Assembly (NCBI GenBank): GCA_036794585.1 | Contig: DAIRGH010000091.1 | Span: forward strand, 1-12,075 | Direction: 5' to 3' | Origin: WHSW01 sp036794585 | GTDB lineage: Bacteria; Actinomycetota; Thermoleophilia; Solirubrobacterales; 70-9 | Length of the DNA stretch: 12,075 nt | Translations under genes and position numbers: made by a program | The notes under the pieces: generated by a model | What the model was told of the DNA's origin: nothing | Databases searched by the model: none | The model's input: only the letters and a program-made list of their open reading frames with translations | Shown here: positions 1 through 7,265 of the stretch, piece after piece | Layout: every line of letters begins with the position of its first letter | Position numbering within the stretch: position 1 is the first letter of the stretch

Positions 1-327
1 CTTGGCCTGCAGGCGGCGCTCGCGCGAGGTCGCGGTCGCGCTGGTCGGGCGGCGGCGCTTGCGCGGTCGAAGCGCGGTCGCGATCCGGTCCTGCAGCCGC
101 TCGAGCGCCAGCTCGCGATTGCGGGCCTGGCTGCGCGCGTCCTGGGCGATCGCGGTCACTCGCGGGCCGAATCGAGCCCGCAGCCTCCGCTTCTGCTCGT
201 CGCTGAGCGTCTGCGACGCATCGATGTCGAACACCGCCTCGATCCGCGAGGCGGTCACGTTCGCGTGCTGCCCGCCGGGCCCCGACGAGCGGCTCGCCCG
301 CAGCTCGATCTCCGAATCGGGGATCAC
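1..327 (-). CDS. arfB: Alternative ribosome-rescue factor ArfB, peptidyl-tRNA hydrolase (3' end beyond window)
   Basis: Reading the minus strand from a GTG at 327 gives an open frame of 109 codons to the left edge. Near the N-terminus it has SSGPGGQHANVTASRIEAVF, which carries the GGQ tripeptide that release factors use to hydrolyse peptidyl-tRNA in the ribosomal P site. The family (ArfB/YaeJ) is a single catalytic domain followed by a flexible basic tail that enters the empty mRNA channel of stalled ribosomes. Here a helical part (about residues 40-80) is followed by an Arg/Lys-rich tail ending in SRERRLQAK, matching the typical tail. Full-length release factors RF1/RF2 are excluded because there is no codon-recognition domain before GGQ. 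The start is fixed by an in-frame TGA two codons upstream (331-333). Only the last part of the tail is missing, since family members are about 140 residues. No Shine-Dalgarno is visible, but TAACGT lies 7 nt upstream, so the mRNA may be leaderless. Confidence 0.9.
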   Translation of the reverse strand, partial: MIPDSEIELRASRSSGPGGQHANVTASRIEAVFDIDASQTLSDEQKRRLRARFGPRVTAIAQDARSQARNRELALERLQDRIATALRPRKRRRPTSATATSRERRLQAK

Positions 328-334
328 TTGTCAG

Positions 335-340
335 ACGTTA
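335..340 (-). promoter_or_regulatory. Candidate -10 element for a leaderless arfB transcript
   Basis: On the minus strand TAACGT fits the actinobacterial TANNNT -10 pattern and ends 7 nt before the arfB GTG. Transcription would then begin at or next to the start codon. No convincing -35 is present. This is inference from spacing and pattern only. Confidence 0.3.
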
Positions 341-427
341 GCCCGGGGCAGGTAGCGGGTGGCGGAGTGGGCGACCGAGAGGCTCCCGCGAGGCCATGGA
401 TGGCCGAACAGCGGGTAGGCGGGATGC

Positions 428-441
428 CGCCCTCTCGGGCG
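428..441 (-). terminator. Short GC hairpin downstream of ahcY, possible weak terminator
   Basis: On the minus strand CGCCC-GAGA-GGGCG is a perfect 5-bp stem with a GNRA-type loop, about 27 nt after the ahcY stop. A competing 5-bp stem (418-422 with 427-431) overlaps it, and another small inverted repeat (GGCCA/TGGCC) lies at 392-405. No U-run follows, so classical intrinsic termination is doubtful. The rest of 328-468, between ahcY and arfB, holds nothing else I can support apart from the arfB -10 candidate. Confidence 0.25.
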
Positions 442-468
442 CGCACCCCGCCACCCCGCCCGCAGCGA

Positions 469-1890
<1,422 letters not shown>

Positions 1891-1903
1891 GCTTCTCCTG
1901 CGC

Positions 1904-1911
1904 TCTATAGC
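1904..1911. promoter_or_regulatory. Overlapping divergent -10 candidates between ahcY and the nucleotidyltransferase
   Basis: The self-complementary CTATAG (1905-1910) gives TATAGC at 1906-1911 on the plus strand and TATAGA (1909 to 1904) on the minus strand. Both are -10-like and suitably placed for the two divergent genes, whose starts are 34 bp apart. No good -35 is seen for either. The plus-strand gene has no Shine-Dalgarno and would have a leader of only a few nucleotides. This is inferred from position. Confidence 0.3.
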
Positions 1912-1924
1912 CTGGCTTGCCTAG

Positions 1925-2905
1925 ATGAAGGCCATGGTAATGGCGGCGGGGTTGGGCACGCGCCTGCGCCCGCTGACCTATGAGATACCAAAGCCGCTGG
2001 TTCCGGTGGCAAACCGGCCGATCATGGAGCACATCCTCGCCCTGCTGGCCAGGCAGGACCTGGGCGAGGTCGTCGCCAACCTGCACTGGTATCCGGAAGC
2101 GATCCGCAGCCGCTTCGGCGACGGCTCGGCGCTCGGGGTCGAGCTCACCTACAGCTACGAGGGGGAGCTGCTGGGCACCGCCGGCGGCGTGCGCAACGTG
2201 CGCGAGTTCTTCGGCGACGAGCCGTTCTGCGTGCTGGCCGCCGACGCGCTCACCGACATCGACCTGAGCGCGCTTGCGCGCGCCCATGCCGAGCACGACT
2301 GGATCGCCACTCTGGCGACCAAGCGAGTCGAGAACGTGAGCGAGTACGGGGTCGTGATCACCGGCGACGACGGGCGTGTGCAGGGCTTTCAGGAAAAGCC
2401 GGCCAAGTCCGAGGCGCTCTCGGACCTCGCGAGCTGCATGATCTACGTGCTCGAGCCCGAGATCTTCGACTACTTCCCCGACCGCGACCCGGTCGACTTC
2501 GCCCTCGACGTCTTTCCCGCCCTGCTCGAGCACGACGTGCCGTTCGGCGTGCAGGTGGTCGACGACTACTGGAACGACGTCGGCTCGGTGCCCGAGTACC
2601 TGCAGGGAAACCTCGACGTGCTCGACGGAGCGGTGCGCGTGCAGCCCGCGGGCGAGCTGGTCGACGCCGAGGCTGGGGGCACGCTCGGCGACGGGATCGA
2701 GCTCAGCGGCCGGCTGCTTGTCGGCGAGGGCGCCCGGGTGGGCGACGGCGCGCGCCTCGACGGCCCGGTGGTGATCGGCCCCGGGGCGCTGGTCGGCGCG
2801 GGCGCGTGCGTGCGGGAATCGCTGCTCCTGCCCCAAGCCGAAGTTCCCGCAAATGGCCTGCTCGCCGGCGCGATCGCCGGGCGGCGCGGCACACTTGCGG
2901 GCTGA
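1925..2905 (+). CDS. Sugar-1-phosphate nucleotidyltransferase (GDP-mannose / NDP-sugar pyrophosphorylase family)
   Basis: The 326-residue protein has a nucleotidyltransferase domain (about 1-225) followed by a short left-handed beta-helix of hexapeptide-type repeats (about 245-310). The N-terminal signature AAGLGTRLRPLT (7-18) binds the nucleoside triphosphate and IPKPLVPV (21-28) supplies the catalytic-site Lys23. LGTAGGV (83-89) is a base and sugar-site loop, and AADALTDIDL carries the metal-binding Asp107 (most relatives have GD here). FQEKP and YWNDVGS are the sugar-phosphate side motifs. The family joins a sugar 1-phosphate to NTP, releasing pyrophosphate and giving an activated sugar for glycan synthesis. 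The nucleotide and sugar cannot be fixed from sequence alone. Mannose-1-phosphate guanylyltransferase is the best guess, with glucose-1-phosphate uridylyl- or thymidylyltransferase as alternatives. ATG 1925 matches the family start exactly although it lacks a Shine-Dalgarno. It is the first gene of a six-gene plus-strand run. Confidence 0.9.
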   Translation: MKAMVMAAGLGTRLRPLTYEIPKPLVPVANRPIMEHILALLARQDLGEVVANLHWYPEAIRSRFGDGSALGVELTYSYEGELLGTAGGVRNVREFFGDEPFCVLAADALTDIDLSALARAHAEHDWIATLATKRVENVSEYGVVITGDDGRVQGFQEKPAKSEALSDLASCMIYVLEPEIFDYFPDRDPVDFALDVFPALLEHDVPFGVQVVDDYWNDVGSVPEYLQGNLDVLDGAVRVQPAGELVDAEAGGTLGDGIELSGRLLVGEGARVGDGARLDGPVVIGPGALVGAGACVRESLLLPQAEVPANGLLAGAIAGRRGTLAG

Positions 2906-2930
2906 TGATGGTGTTCTCGTGCACGGCCGC

Positions 2931-4772
2931 GTGACCGACGCCGACAGCGCCACCGAGCCGCGCTTCCGGGCGCTGGCGACGAGCGCCCCGGTCGGCATCT
3001 ACGAGCTCGATGCCGCCGGCGACTGCGTGTTCGTCAACGAGCACTGGTGCGAGCTCGCCGGCGTCGACGCCGAGGCGGCGCAGGGCCGCGGCTGGATGGG
3101 CGTGATCCATCCCGACGACCTGGGTCGTGTGGTCGCCGAGTGGACGCGAGCCTCCGAGGAAGACCGCGAGTTCGTGCTCGAGTACCGCTACCTGCGTCCC
3201 GACGGAGAGGTCGTGTGGATCGTCGGCAGGGCGATCGCGATCCGCGACGAGCACGGTGAGGTGGTCAGCTACCTCGGCACGGCCGACGACATCACCGCCC
3301 GCCGCGACGAGGAGCGAGAGCGCCAGGCGCTGGCGGCCCTGGTCCGGGCATCGACCGACGCGATCATCGGCAAGGACCTCGACGGCGTGATCACGAGCTG
3401 GAATCGGGGAGCCGAGCGCATCTACGGCTATTCGGCCGACGAGGCGATCGGCCACTCGATCGAGCTGCTCGTGCCGAAGGATCGCAGGGGGGAATTGTCG
3501 GCGATCATGGAGCAGATCCGCCATGGCGAGGCGATCGAGATCGTCGAGACCCAACGGATCCGCGAGGACGGAAGCCGGATCGCGGTCTCGCTGACCATCT
3601 CGCCCGTCCGCGACGCCTCCGGCGAGGTGATCGGCGCCTCGACCGTCGCCCGCGACATCTCGCGGCGCAAGCTTGCCGAGCGGATGCTCGAGGACGAGCG
3701 CCGCCAGCTTGCCGAGGCGCAGCGACTCGCGCGGGTGGGGAGCTGGGAGTTCGATCCCGCCTCAGGCCAATGGCGCTGGTCGGTGCAGCAGTTTCGCAAC
3801 CTCGGCTTCGATCCTTCCGACGCGGTGCCGTCGCTTGAGCAGGTGCTCGAGCGCGTGCACCCCGACGATCGCGATCAGTTCGGCCAGCACGTCAAGGCGA
3901 TGGGCCGAGAAGGCGCCGAGTTCGAGTTCGTCTTCGACTACCGGGTGATGCTGGGGGACGGCGAGCTGCGCACGCTCGAGCTCCGCGGCGGCCCAAGCTC
4001 AGAACAGGCCGGCCGGCCCGGCTTCATGGGCACGACCCGCGACGTCACCGCCGAGCGCGACGCCGAGCGGTTGAAGGACGAGTTCTTCAACCTCGTCTCG
4101 CACGAGCTGCGCACGCCGCTGACCTCGATCATCGGCTACGCCGAGCTGCTGAACGAGCTCGAGGCGGAGAACCTGAGCGAGCAGGGGCGCCGCTTCGTCG
4201 AGGTGATCGAGCGCAACTCCAGGCGCGAGCTCAACCTGGTCGGAGATCTGCTGATGCTCACCCGGATCAGCGCCGGGACCTTCGAGATCGAGTTCGGTCG
4301 CGCGGACCTCGCAGAGATCGCCGAGGCTGCGGTCGAGACCGCGCGCCCGGCCGCCGAGAAGGGCCAGCTCGAGTTGGTGCTCGAGCGCCCCGACGAGGCG
4401 GTGCTCGCGGCCGACAGCCACCGCCTCTCCCAGGTGACCGAGAACCTGCTCTCCAACGCGATCAAGTTCACGCCGGAGGGGGGCCGGGTGACGGTCCGTG
4501 TGACGGGTGAATCCGGCGAGGTCGTGCTCGAGGTCGCCGACACCGGAATCGGGATCGTCAAGGGCGAGGCGGCCCGCCTGTTCGAGCCCATGTACAGGGC
4601 CGCCGACGCCGAGCGCCACCACATCCAGGGCACGGGGCTCGGGCTCGCGATCGTGAAGGCGATCGTCGACGCTCACGAGGGCACGATCGAGGTCGACGGC
4701 GAGCCAGGGGTCGGGACCACGTTCACCGTGACGCTGCCTGTGCGCGAGCCGCCGAGGGCAGACCGTGGCTGA
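2931..4772 (+). CDS. Soluble sensor histidine kinase with three PAS domains
   Basis: With the GTG at 2931 the protein has 613 residues. It contains three PAS domains (about 8-123, 134-245 and 266-373), each ending in a DIT/DIS/DVT-type linker. A HisKA dimerisation domain follows, with SHELRTPLTSIIGY and the phospho-accepting His391. The HATPase domain shows NLLSNAIKFTPEGG (Asn509), VADTGIGI (Asp537) and GTGLGLAIV (567 onward). No transmembrane helix or signal peptide is seen, so it should sense a cytoplasmic signal. The PAS domains lack an obvious haem or flavin signature by eye, so the ligand is unknown. The likely partner is the receiver protein encoded next, whose start overlaps this stop by 8 bp. 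The start is uncertain: GTG 2919 is as good, and ATG 2853 would overlap the upstream gene by 53 bp and add residues unlike a PAS domain. No start has a Shine-Dalgarno. The phenyl box reads LFEPMYRA rather than the usual LFERFYRA. Confidence 0.93.
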   Translation: MTDADSATEPRFRALATSAPVGIYELDAAGDCVFVNEHWCELAGVDAEAAQGRGWMGVIHPDDLGRVVAEWTRASEEDREFVLEYRYLRPDGEVVWIVGRAIAIRDEHGEVVSYLGTADDITARRDEERERQALAALVRASTDAIIGKDLDGVITSWNRGAERIYGYSADEAIGHSIELLVPKDRRGELSAIMEQIRHGEAIEIVETQRIREDGSRIAVSLTISPVRDASGEVIGASTVARDISRRKLAERMLEDERRQLAEAQRLARVGSWEFDPASGQWRWSVQQFRNLGFDPSDAVPSLEQVLERVHPDDRDQFGQHVKAMGREGAEFEFVFDYRVMLGDGELRTLELRGGPSSEQAGRPGFMGTTRDVTAERDAERLKDEFFNLVSHELRTPLTSIIGYAELLNELEAENLSEQGRRFVEVIERNSRRELNLVGDLLMLTRISAGTFEIEFGRADLAEIAEAAVETARPAAEKGQLELVLERPDEAVLAADSHRLSQVTENLLSNAIKFTPEGGRVTVRVTGESGEVVLEVADTGIGIVKGEAARLFEPMYRAADAERHHIQGTGLGLAIVKAIVDAHEGTIEVDGEPGVGTTFTVTLPVREPPRADRG

Positions 4773-5145
4773 CCCCGCCGAGAAGGGCCTGATCCTGGTC
4801 GCCGACGACGAGCGCGACATCGTCGAGCTGCTCTCGATCCTGCTGCGCCGCGAGGGCTACGAGGTCGTCTCGGCTGCCGACGGCGGGCACGCGCTGGCAC
4901 TTGCGCGGGCGTTCCGGCCGCGCCTCTGCATCCTCGACGGCACGATGCCCGGCATGGCCGGCTTCGAGGTGCTCCAGTCCCTGCGCGACGACGCGGCGAC
5001 CGCCACAGTCCCGGTCCTGATCCTCACCGCGACCGTGAACGAGGAGCGCGAGATCCGCCGCCACGGGGTCGAGCCCGACGGCTTCGTGCATAAGCCGTTC
5101 GAGTCCAACGCGCTGCTGGCCGAGGTCTCACGGCTCGTTGGCTGA
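4765..5145 (+). CDS. Single-domain (CheY-like) response regulator
   Basis: This 126-residue protein is only a receiver domain. It has the acidic pair Asp14-Asp15 in LVADDERD, the phospho-acceptor Asp58 in LCILDGTMPGMAGFEVL, Thr88 in LILTAT and Lys110 in HKPFES. That is the full set needed for Mg2+ binding, phosphorylation and switching. There is no DNA-binding, enzymatic or RNA-binding output domain, so a signal would have to pass by protein contact or onward phosphotransfer. It starts with GTG at 4765, inside the last codons of the kinase gene (8-bp overlap, GTGGCTGA), which suggests translational coupling and makes that kinase the probable phosphodonor. Pairing is inferred from adjacency. 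It could also serve as a phosphate sink or as an intermediate in a longer relay. Confidence 0.93.
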   Translation: MADPAEKGLILVADDERDIVELLSILLRREGYEVVSAADGGHALALARAFRPRLCILDGTMPGMAGFEVLQSLRDDAATATVPVLILTATVNEEREIRRHGVEPDGFVHKPFESNALLAEVSRLVG

Positions 5146-5467
5146 CGTGCGCGAGGTCGAGCTCCTGTGGTGGCGGGGTTGTCCTTCCTGGGAGGAGGCG
5201 ATCGAGCTAGTGCGCCAGGAGATGAAGCGCGCCGGGCTTGATCCTCAGATCCTGCGAGTGCGCGAGGTCCACGACGAGGCCGAGGCCGAGCGGCTTGGCT
5301 TCCCGGGGTCGCCCACCGTCCTGGTCGATGGGCGCGACATCCAGGCGCCAAGCGACCAGCCGGGCGGGCTAACCTGCCGCGTCTACCGGCTCCGCGACGG
5401 GCGGGTCTCGCCGATCCCAGACCGGGCCGATGTGCGCGAGGCGCTGATCGAGGCGAGAGGAGACTGA
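5138..5467 (+). CDS. Small thioredoxin-fold protein with GCPSW motif
   Basis: This is a 109-residue protein with a thioredoxin-like pattern. A first beta strand runs into WWRGCPSWEEA, with Cys15 at the position of the thioredoxin active site but followed by Pro rather than a CxxC pair. FPGSPTVLVDGRD contains the expected cis-proline (Pro59). GGLTCRVYR carries the only other cysteine (Cys80). Relatives are annotated as thioredoxin-like or glutaredoxin-like proteins, and some have selenocysteine in place of the first Cys. Here the codon is TGC, so it is a Cys form. The substrate and redox partner are unknown. The start is TTG at 5138, overlapping the response-regulator stop by 8 bp. GTG at 5147, directly after that stop, is an equal alternative giving 106 residues. 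A redox role is inferred from fold only. Confidence 0.8.
   Translation: MADVREVELLWWRGCPSWEEAIELVRQEMKRAGLDPQILRVREVHDEAEAERLGFPGSPTVLVDGRDIQAPSDQPGGLTCRVYRLRDGRVSPIPDRADVREALIEARGD
5458..5462 (+). promoter_or_regulatory. Ribosome binding site of the PRX-like protein
   Basis: AGGAG lies 7 nt before ATG 5470 and overlaps the last codons of the preceding gene. It supports ATG 5470 over the internal ATG at 5491. Confidence 0.6.
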
Positions 5468-5469
5468 GG

Positions 5470-6012
5470 ATGGGAAGCGGAACGGCGACGATGGTCGGAA
5501 GCAGGGCGCCGGCGCTCGCGCTTCCTGACACCGAGGGAACCGAGCACACCCTGCCGGCTGCGGGCCAGGCGCCCGCGACCGTCGTCGTCTGGACCTGCAA
5601 CCACTGCCCGTACGCGCTCGCGTGGCACGACCGGTTGGTCGACGCCGCGCGCGACTACGCCGACCGCGGCGTGCGCTTCCTCGCCGTCAACTCCAACGAC
5701 GCCGAGCGCTACCCGCACGACTCGCTGGAGGCCATGCGCGAGCGGGTGGCGGCGGAGGAGTGGCCCTTTCCATACCTGCACGACGAAAGCCAGGAAGCGG
5801 CGCGGGCGTGGAACGCGCAGGTGACGCCGCATGTCTACGTGGTCGACGGCGAGCTCGTCGTCCGCTACGAGGGCGCCCCCGACGCCGACCACATGCAGCC
5901 CGACGAGGGTGCGGCCTGGATTCGCGACGCGCTCGACGCGGTGCTGGCCGGGCGCGAGCCCGAGCTGGCGGCCACCGATCCCGTCGGCTGCTCGATCAAG
6001 TGGAAGCAATAG
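5470..6012 (+). CDS. Thioredoxin-fold redoxin of the PRX-like (AhpC/TSA-like) type
   Basis: The 180-residue protein begins with a redoxin-type strand pattern (SRAPALALPDTEG). The motif WTCNHCPYA has Cys43 and Cys46 in a CxxC arrangement, and VNSNDAERYP is the loop typical of the PRX-like family. Cis-Pro120 is in QVTPHVYVVDG and the C-terminal signature is GCSIKW (Cys174). This combination is that of small soluble PRX-like/thioredoxin-domain proteins whose substrates are mostly undefined. Thiol-disulfide exchange or peroxide reduction is expected. There is no signal peptide or lipobox, so it should be cytoplasmic, unlike many ResA/TlpA proteins. The gene begins 2 nt after the stop of the small thioredoxin-fold gene and ends 4 nt before thrB, so all three are probably on one mRNA. 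Two neighbouring thiol proteins may form a redox relay, which is inference. Confidence 0.9.
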   Translation: MGSGTATMVGSRAPALALPDTEGTEHTLPAAGQAPATVVVWTCNHCPYALAWHDRLVDAARDYADRGVRFLAVNSNDAERYPHDSLEAMRERVAAEEWPFPYLHDESQEAARAWNAQVTPHVYVVDGELVVRYEGAPDADHMQPDEGAAWIRDALDAVLAGREPELAATDPVGCSIKWKQ

Positions 6013-6016
6013 AGGC

Positions 6017-6904
6017 GTGACCGCCCGTAGGCGGCTGGTCCGCGTCCCGGCCTCCTCTGCCAATCTCGGACCTGGCTACGACGTGCTCGCCGCGGCGCTG
6101 TCGCTCGAGCTCGAGCTCGAGGTCGAGGAGGTGGGGGAGTTCAGCGTCGACGTCGACGCCGACGAACTGCCGACCGACCGCTCCAACCTCTGCGTCAGCG
6201 CGTTCGAGCGCCTCCACTCCGCCGACGGGCTGCGCTTTGTCATCCGCTCCGAGATTCCGCTCGCCCGCGGCCTCGGCTCCAGCGCCGCGGCGATCGTCGC
6301 CGGGCTGGTCGCCGCCGACCACCTGTTCGAGCTCGGGCTCTCGGCCGAGGACATCTACGCGCACGCCGTCGAGCTCGAGGGACACCCCGACAACGTCGCC
6401 GCGGCGCTCTACGGCGGTTTCGTCGTCTGTCCGCGCGCCGATGACGACGGGCCCCCGCCGCGGCCCATCCGGCTCGAGCCGCCGGAGGGACTCGAGGCGG
6501 TGCTCGTGCTGCCCGAGGAGACGGTCCCGACCGCTGAGGCCCGCGCCACCATGCCCGGCGTCGTGGCGCTCGACGACGCGGTCTCGAACGTCGCCGCCGC
6601 GACCCAGCTCGTGCTCGGGATCGAGCGCTCCGACCTCGGCCTGATCGCCCGCGGGCTCGCCGACCGCCTTCACCAGCCCGCCCGCCGGCACCTCTACGAG
6701 CGCTCGATGAGCCTCGTCGCCCGCGCCACCGAGCTCGGCGCCGTCGGCGCCACGATCTCCGGCGCCGGACCGGCGGTGATGCTGTGGTCGTTCTGGCAGG
6801 ACACCGGCAAGGTGGTCGAGGCGGCAACGGCCGCGACCGAGGGCTGGGCCGAGGTCCGCCGCGTCCCGTTCACCCCGCTCGGCGCCGACGTGCCGGAGTT
6901 GTAG
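6017..6904 (+). CDS. thrB: Homoserine kinase (GHMP kinase family)
   Basis: From GTG 6017 this gives 295 residues, the normal length. ThrB phosphorylates homoserine with ATP to O-phosphohomoserine, the substrate of threonine synthase. All three GHMP motifs are present: PASSANLGPGYDVL (11-24), PLARGLGSSAAA (81-92, the phosphate-binding loop) and ATISGAGPAV near the C-terminus. EGHPDNVAAALYGGFVV is the substrate-side segment typical of homoserine kinases rather than other GHMP kinases. An in-frame ATG at 5831 exists, but it lies deep inside the upstream gene and its translation is unrelated to the family, so it is not used. AGAGG (6011-6015) lies very close to the GTG. The gene closes the plus-strand run. 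Homoserine dehydrogenase and threonine synthase, its usual neighbours in actinobacteria, are not in this window. Confidence 0.93.
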   Translation: MTARRRLVRVPASSANLGPGYDVLAAALSLELELEVEEVGEFSVDVDADELPTDRSNLCVSAFERLHSADGLRFVIRSEIPLARGLGSSAAAIVAGLVAADHLFELGLSAEDIYAHAVELEGHPDNVAAALYGGFVVCPRADDDGPPPRPIRLEPPEGLEAVLVLPEETVPTAEARATMPGVVALDDAVSNVAAATQLVLGIERSDLGLIARGLADRLHQPARRHLYERSMSLVARATELGAVGATISGAGPAVMLWSFWQDTGKVVEAATAATEGWAEVRRVPFTPLGADVPEL

Positions 6905-6954
6905 GCGTCGTGCGTTCCGCTCGGGCCGCAGCTCAGGCGCCTAAGGCTGGCCCG

Positions 6955-7239
6955 TCAGCCAACGATGAGGCAGTCGTGCCAGTCCGGATCGATCCGGTCC
7001 AGGTCAAGTGTCAAAGCTTCGAGGGCCGCGTCGCGATCCTCGAAATCGAGGTATTCGAACTTCCAGGCGTTGACAGCGCGGTCCTCGATATCGGTGTATC
7101 GGGCCTCTTCGGCCTCGACGCTAAAGCCCTTGCCGTCCCTTATCTCGCCGAGCGCCTTGACGATCTGCCTGGCGTTGGCAGCGTCGCTGCCCTTGAGCGC
7201 GATATCGAGGAAGTAGAAGATGACGCGACCTAGCCTCAT
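6955..7239 (-). CDS. Unrecognised 94-residue acidic protein
   Basis: I do not recognise the family. The predicted protein starts MRLGRVIFYFLDIALKG and ends DPDWHDCLIVG, is rich in Asp and Glu, and has an amphipathic middle (about 20-80). It has no signal peptide, no clear membrane helix and a single Cys close to the C-terminus. Codon use differs from the neighbours: CTA, ATA, TTT, CTT, TTG, ACA and AGG all occur in this short gene, and G+C is visibly lower than in the flanking genes. ATG 7239 is chosen because the frame upstream of it reads antisense to the SnoaL gene, and a weak GGGG lies a few bases before it. It lies 26 bp downstream of the SnoaL-like gene on the same strand and is probably co-transcribed. 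It converges with thrB, leaving 50 bp between the stops. It may be a recently acquired or fast-evolving gene. Confidence 0.7.
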   Translation of the reverse strand: MRLGRVIFYFLDIALKGSDAANARQIVKALGEIRDGKGFSVEAEEARYTDIEDRAVNAWKFEYLDFEDRDAALEALTLDLDRIDPDWHDCLIVG

Positions 7240-7265
7240 TGCCCCGTTGTTCGCCCGCTCCTGGC

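Noticed and set aside
360..395. tRNA-like segment with a D-arm look (GGCGGAGTGG...)
   Set aside because: No acceptor stem pairing, anticodon arm or GGTTCGAATCC-type T-loop could be built on either strand.
1891..1924. SAH riboswitch ahead of ahcY
   Set aside because: Only 34 bp separate the divergent starts, too little for the pseudoknotted SAH aptamer, and no matching core was seen.
2853..2930. ATG 2853 as the kinase start
   Set aside because: It needs a 53-bp overlap with the upstream gene and adds residues unlike PAS sequence, and no ribosome site is seen. GTG 2919 or 2931 is preferred, though this is not certain.
5831..6016. ATG 5831 as the start of homoserine kinase
   Set aside because: It would overlap the redoxin gene by 182 bp and add 62 residues of Ser/Pro/Arg-rich out-of-frame sequence. 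GTG 6017 gives the family-standard N-terminus.
6935..6960. Small inverted repeats (AGGCGCCT; GGCTG/CAGCC) between the convergent thrB and 94-residue genes
   Set aside because: Stems of only 4-5 bp without a U-run, one of them with no loop and one overlapping a stop codon. Too weak to call a terminator, though the 50-bp convergent gap is where one would be expected.
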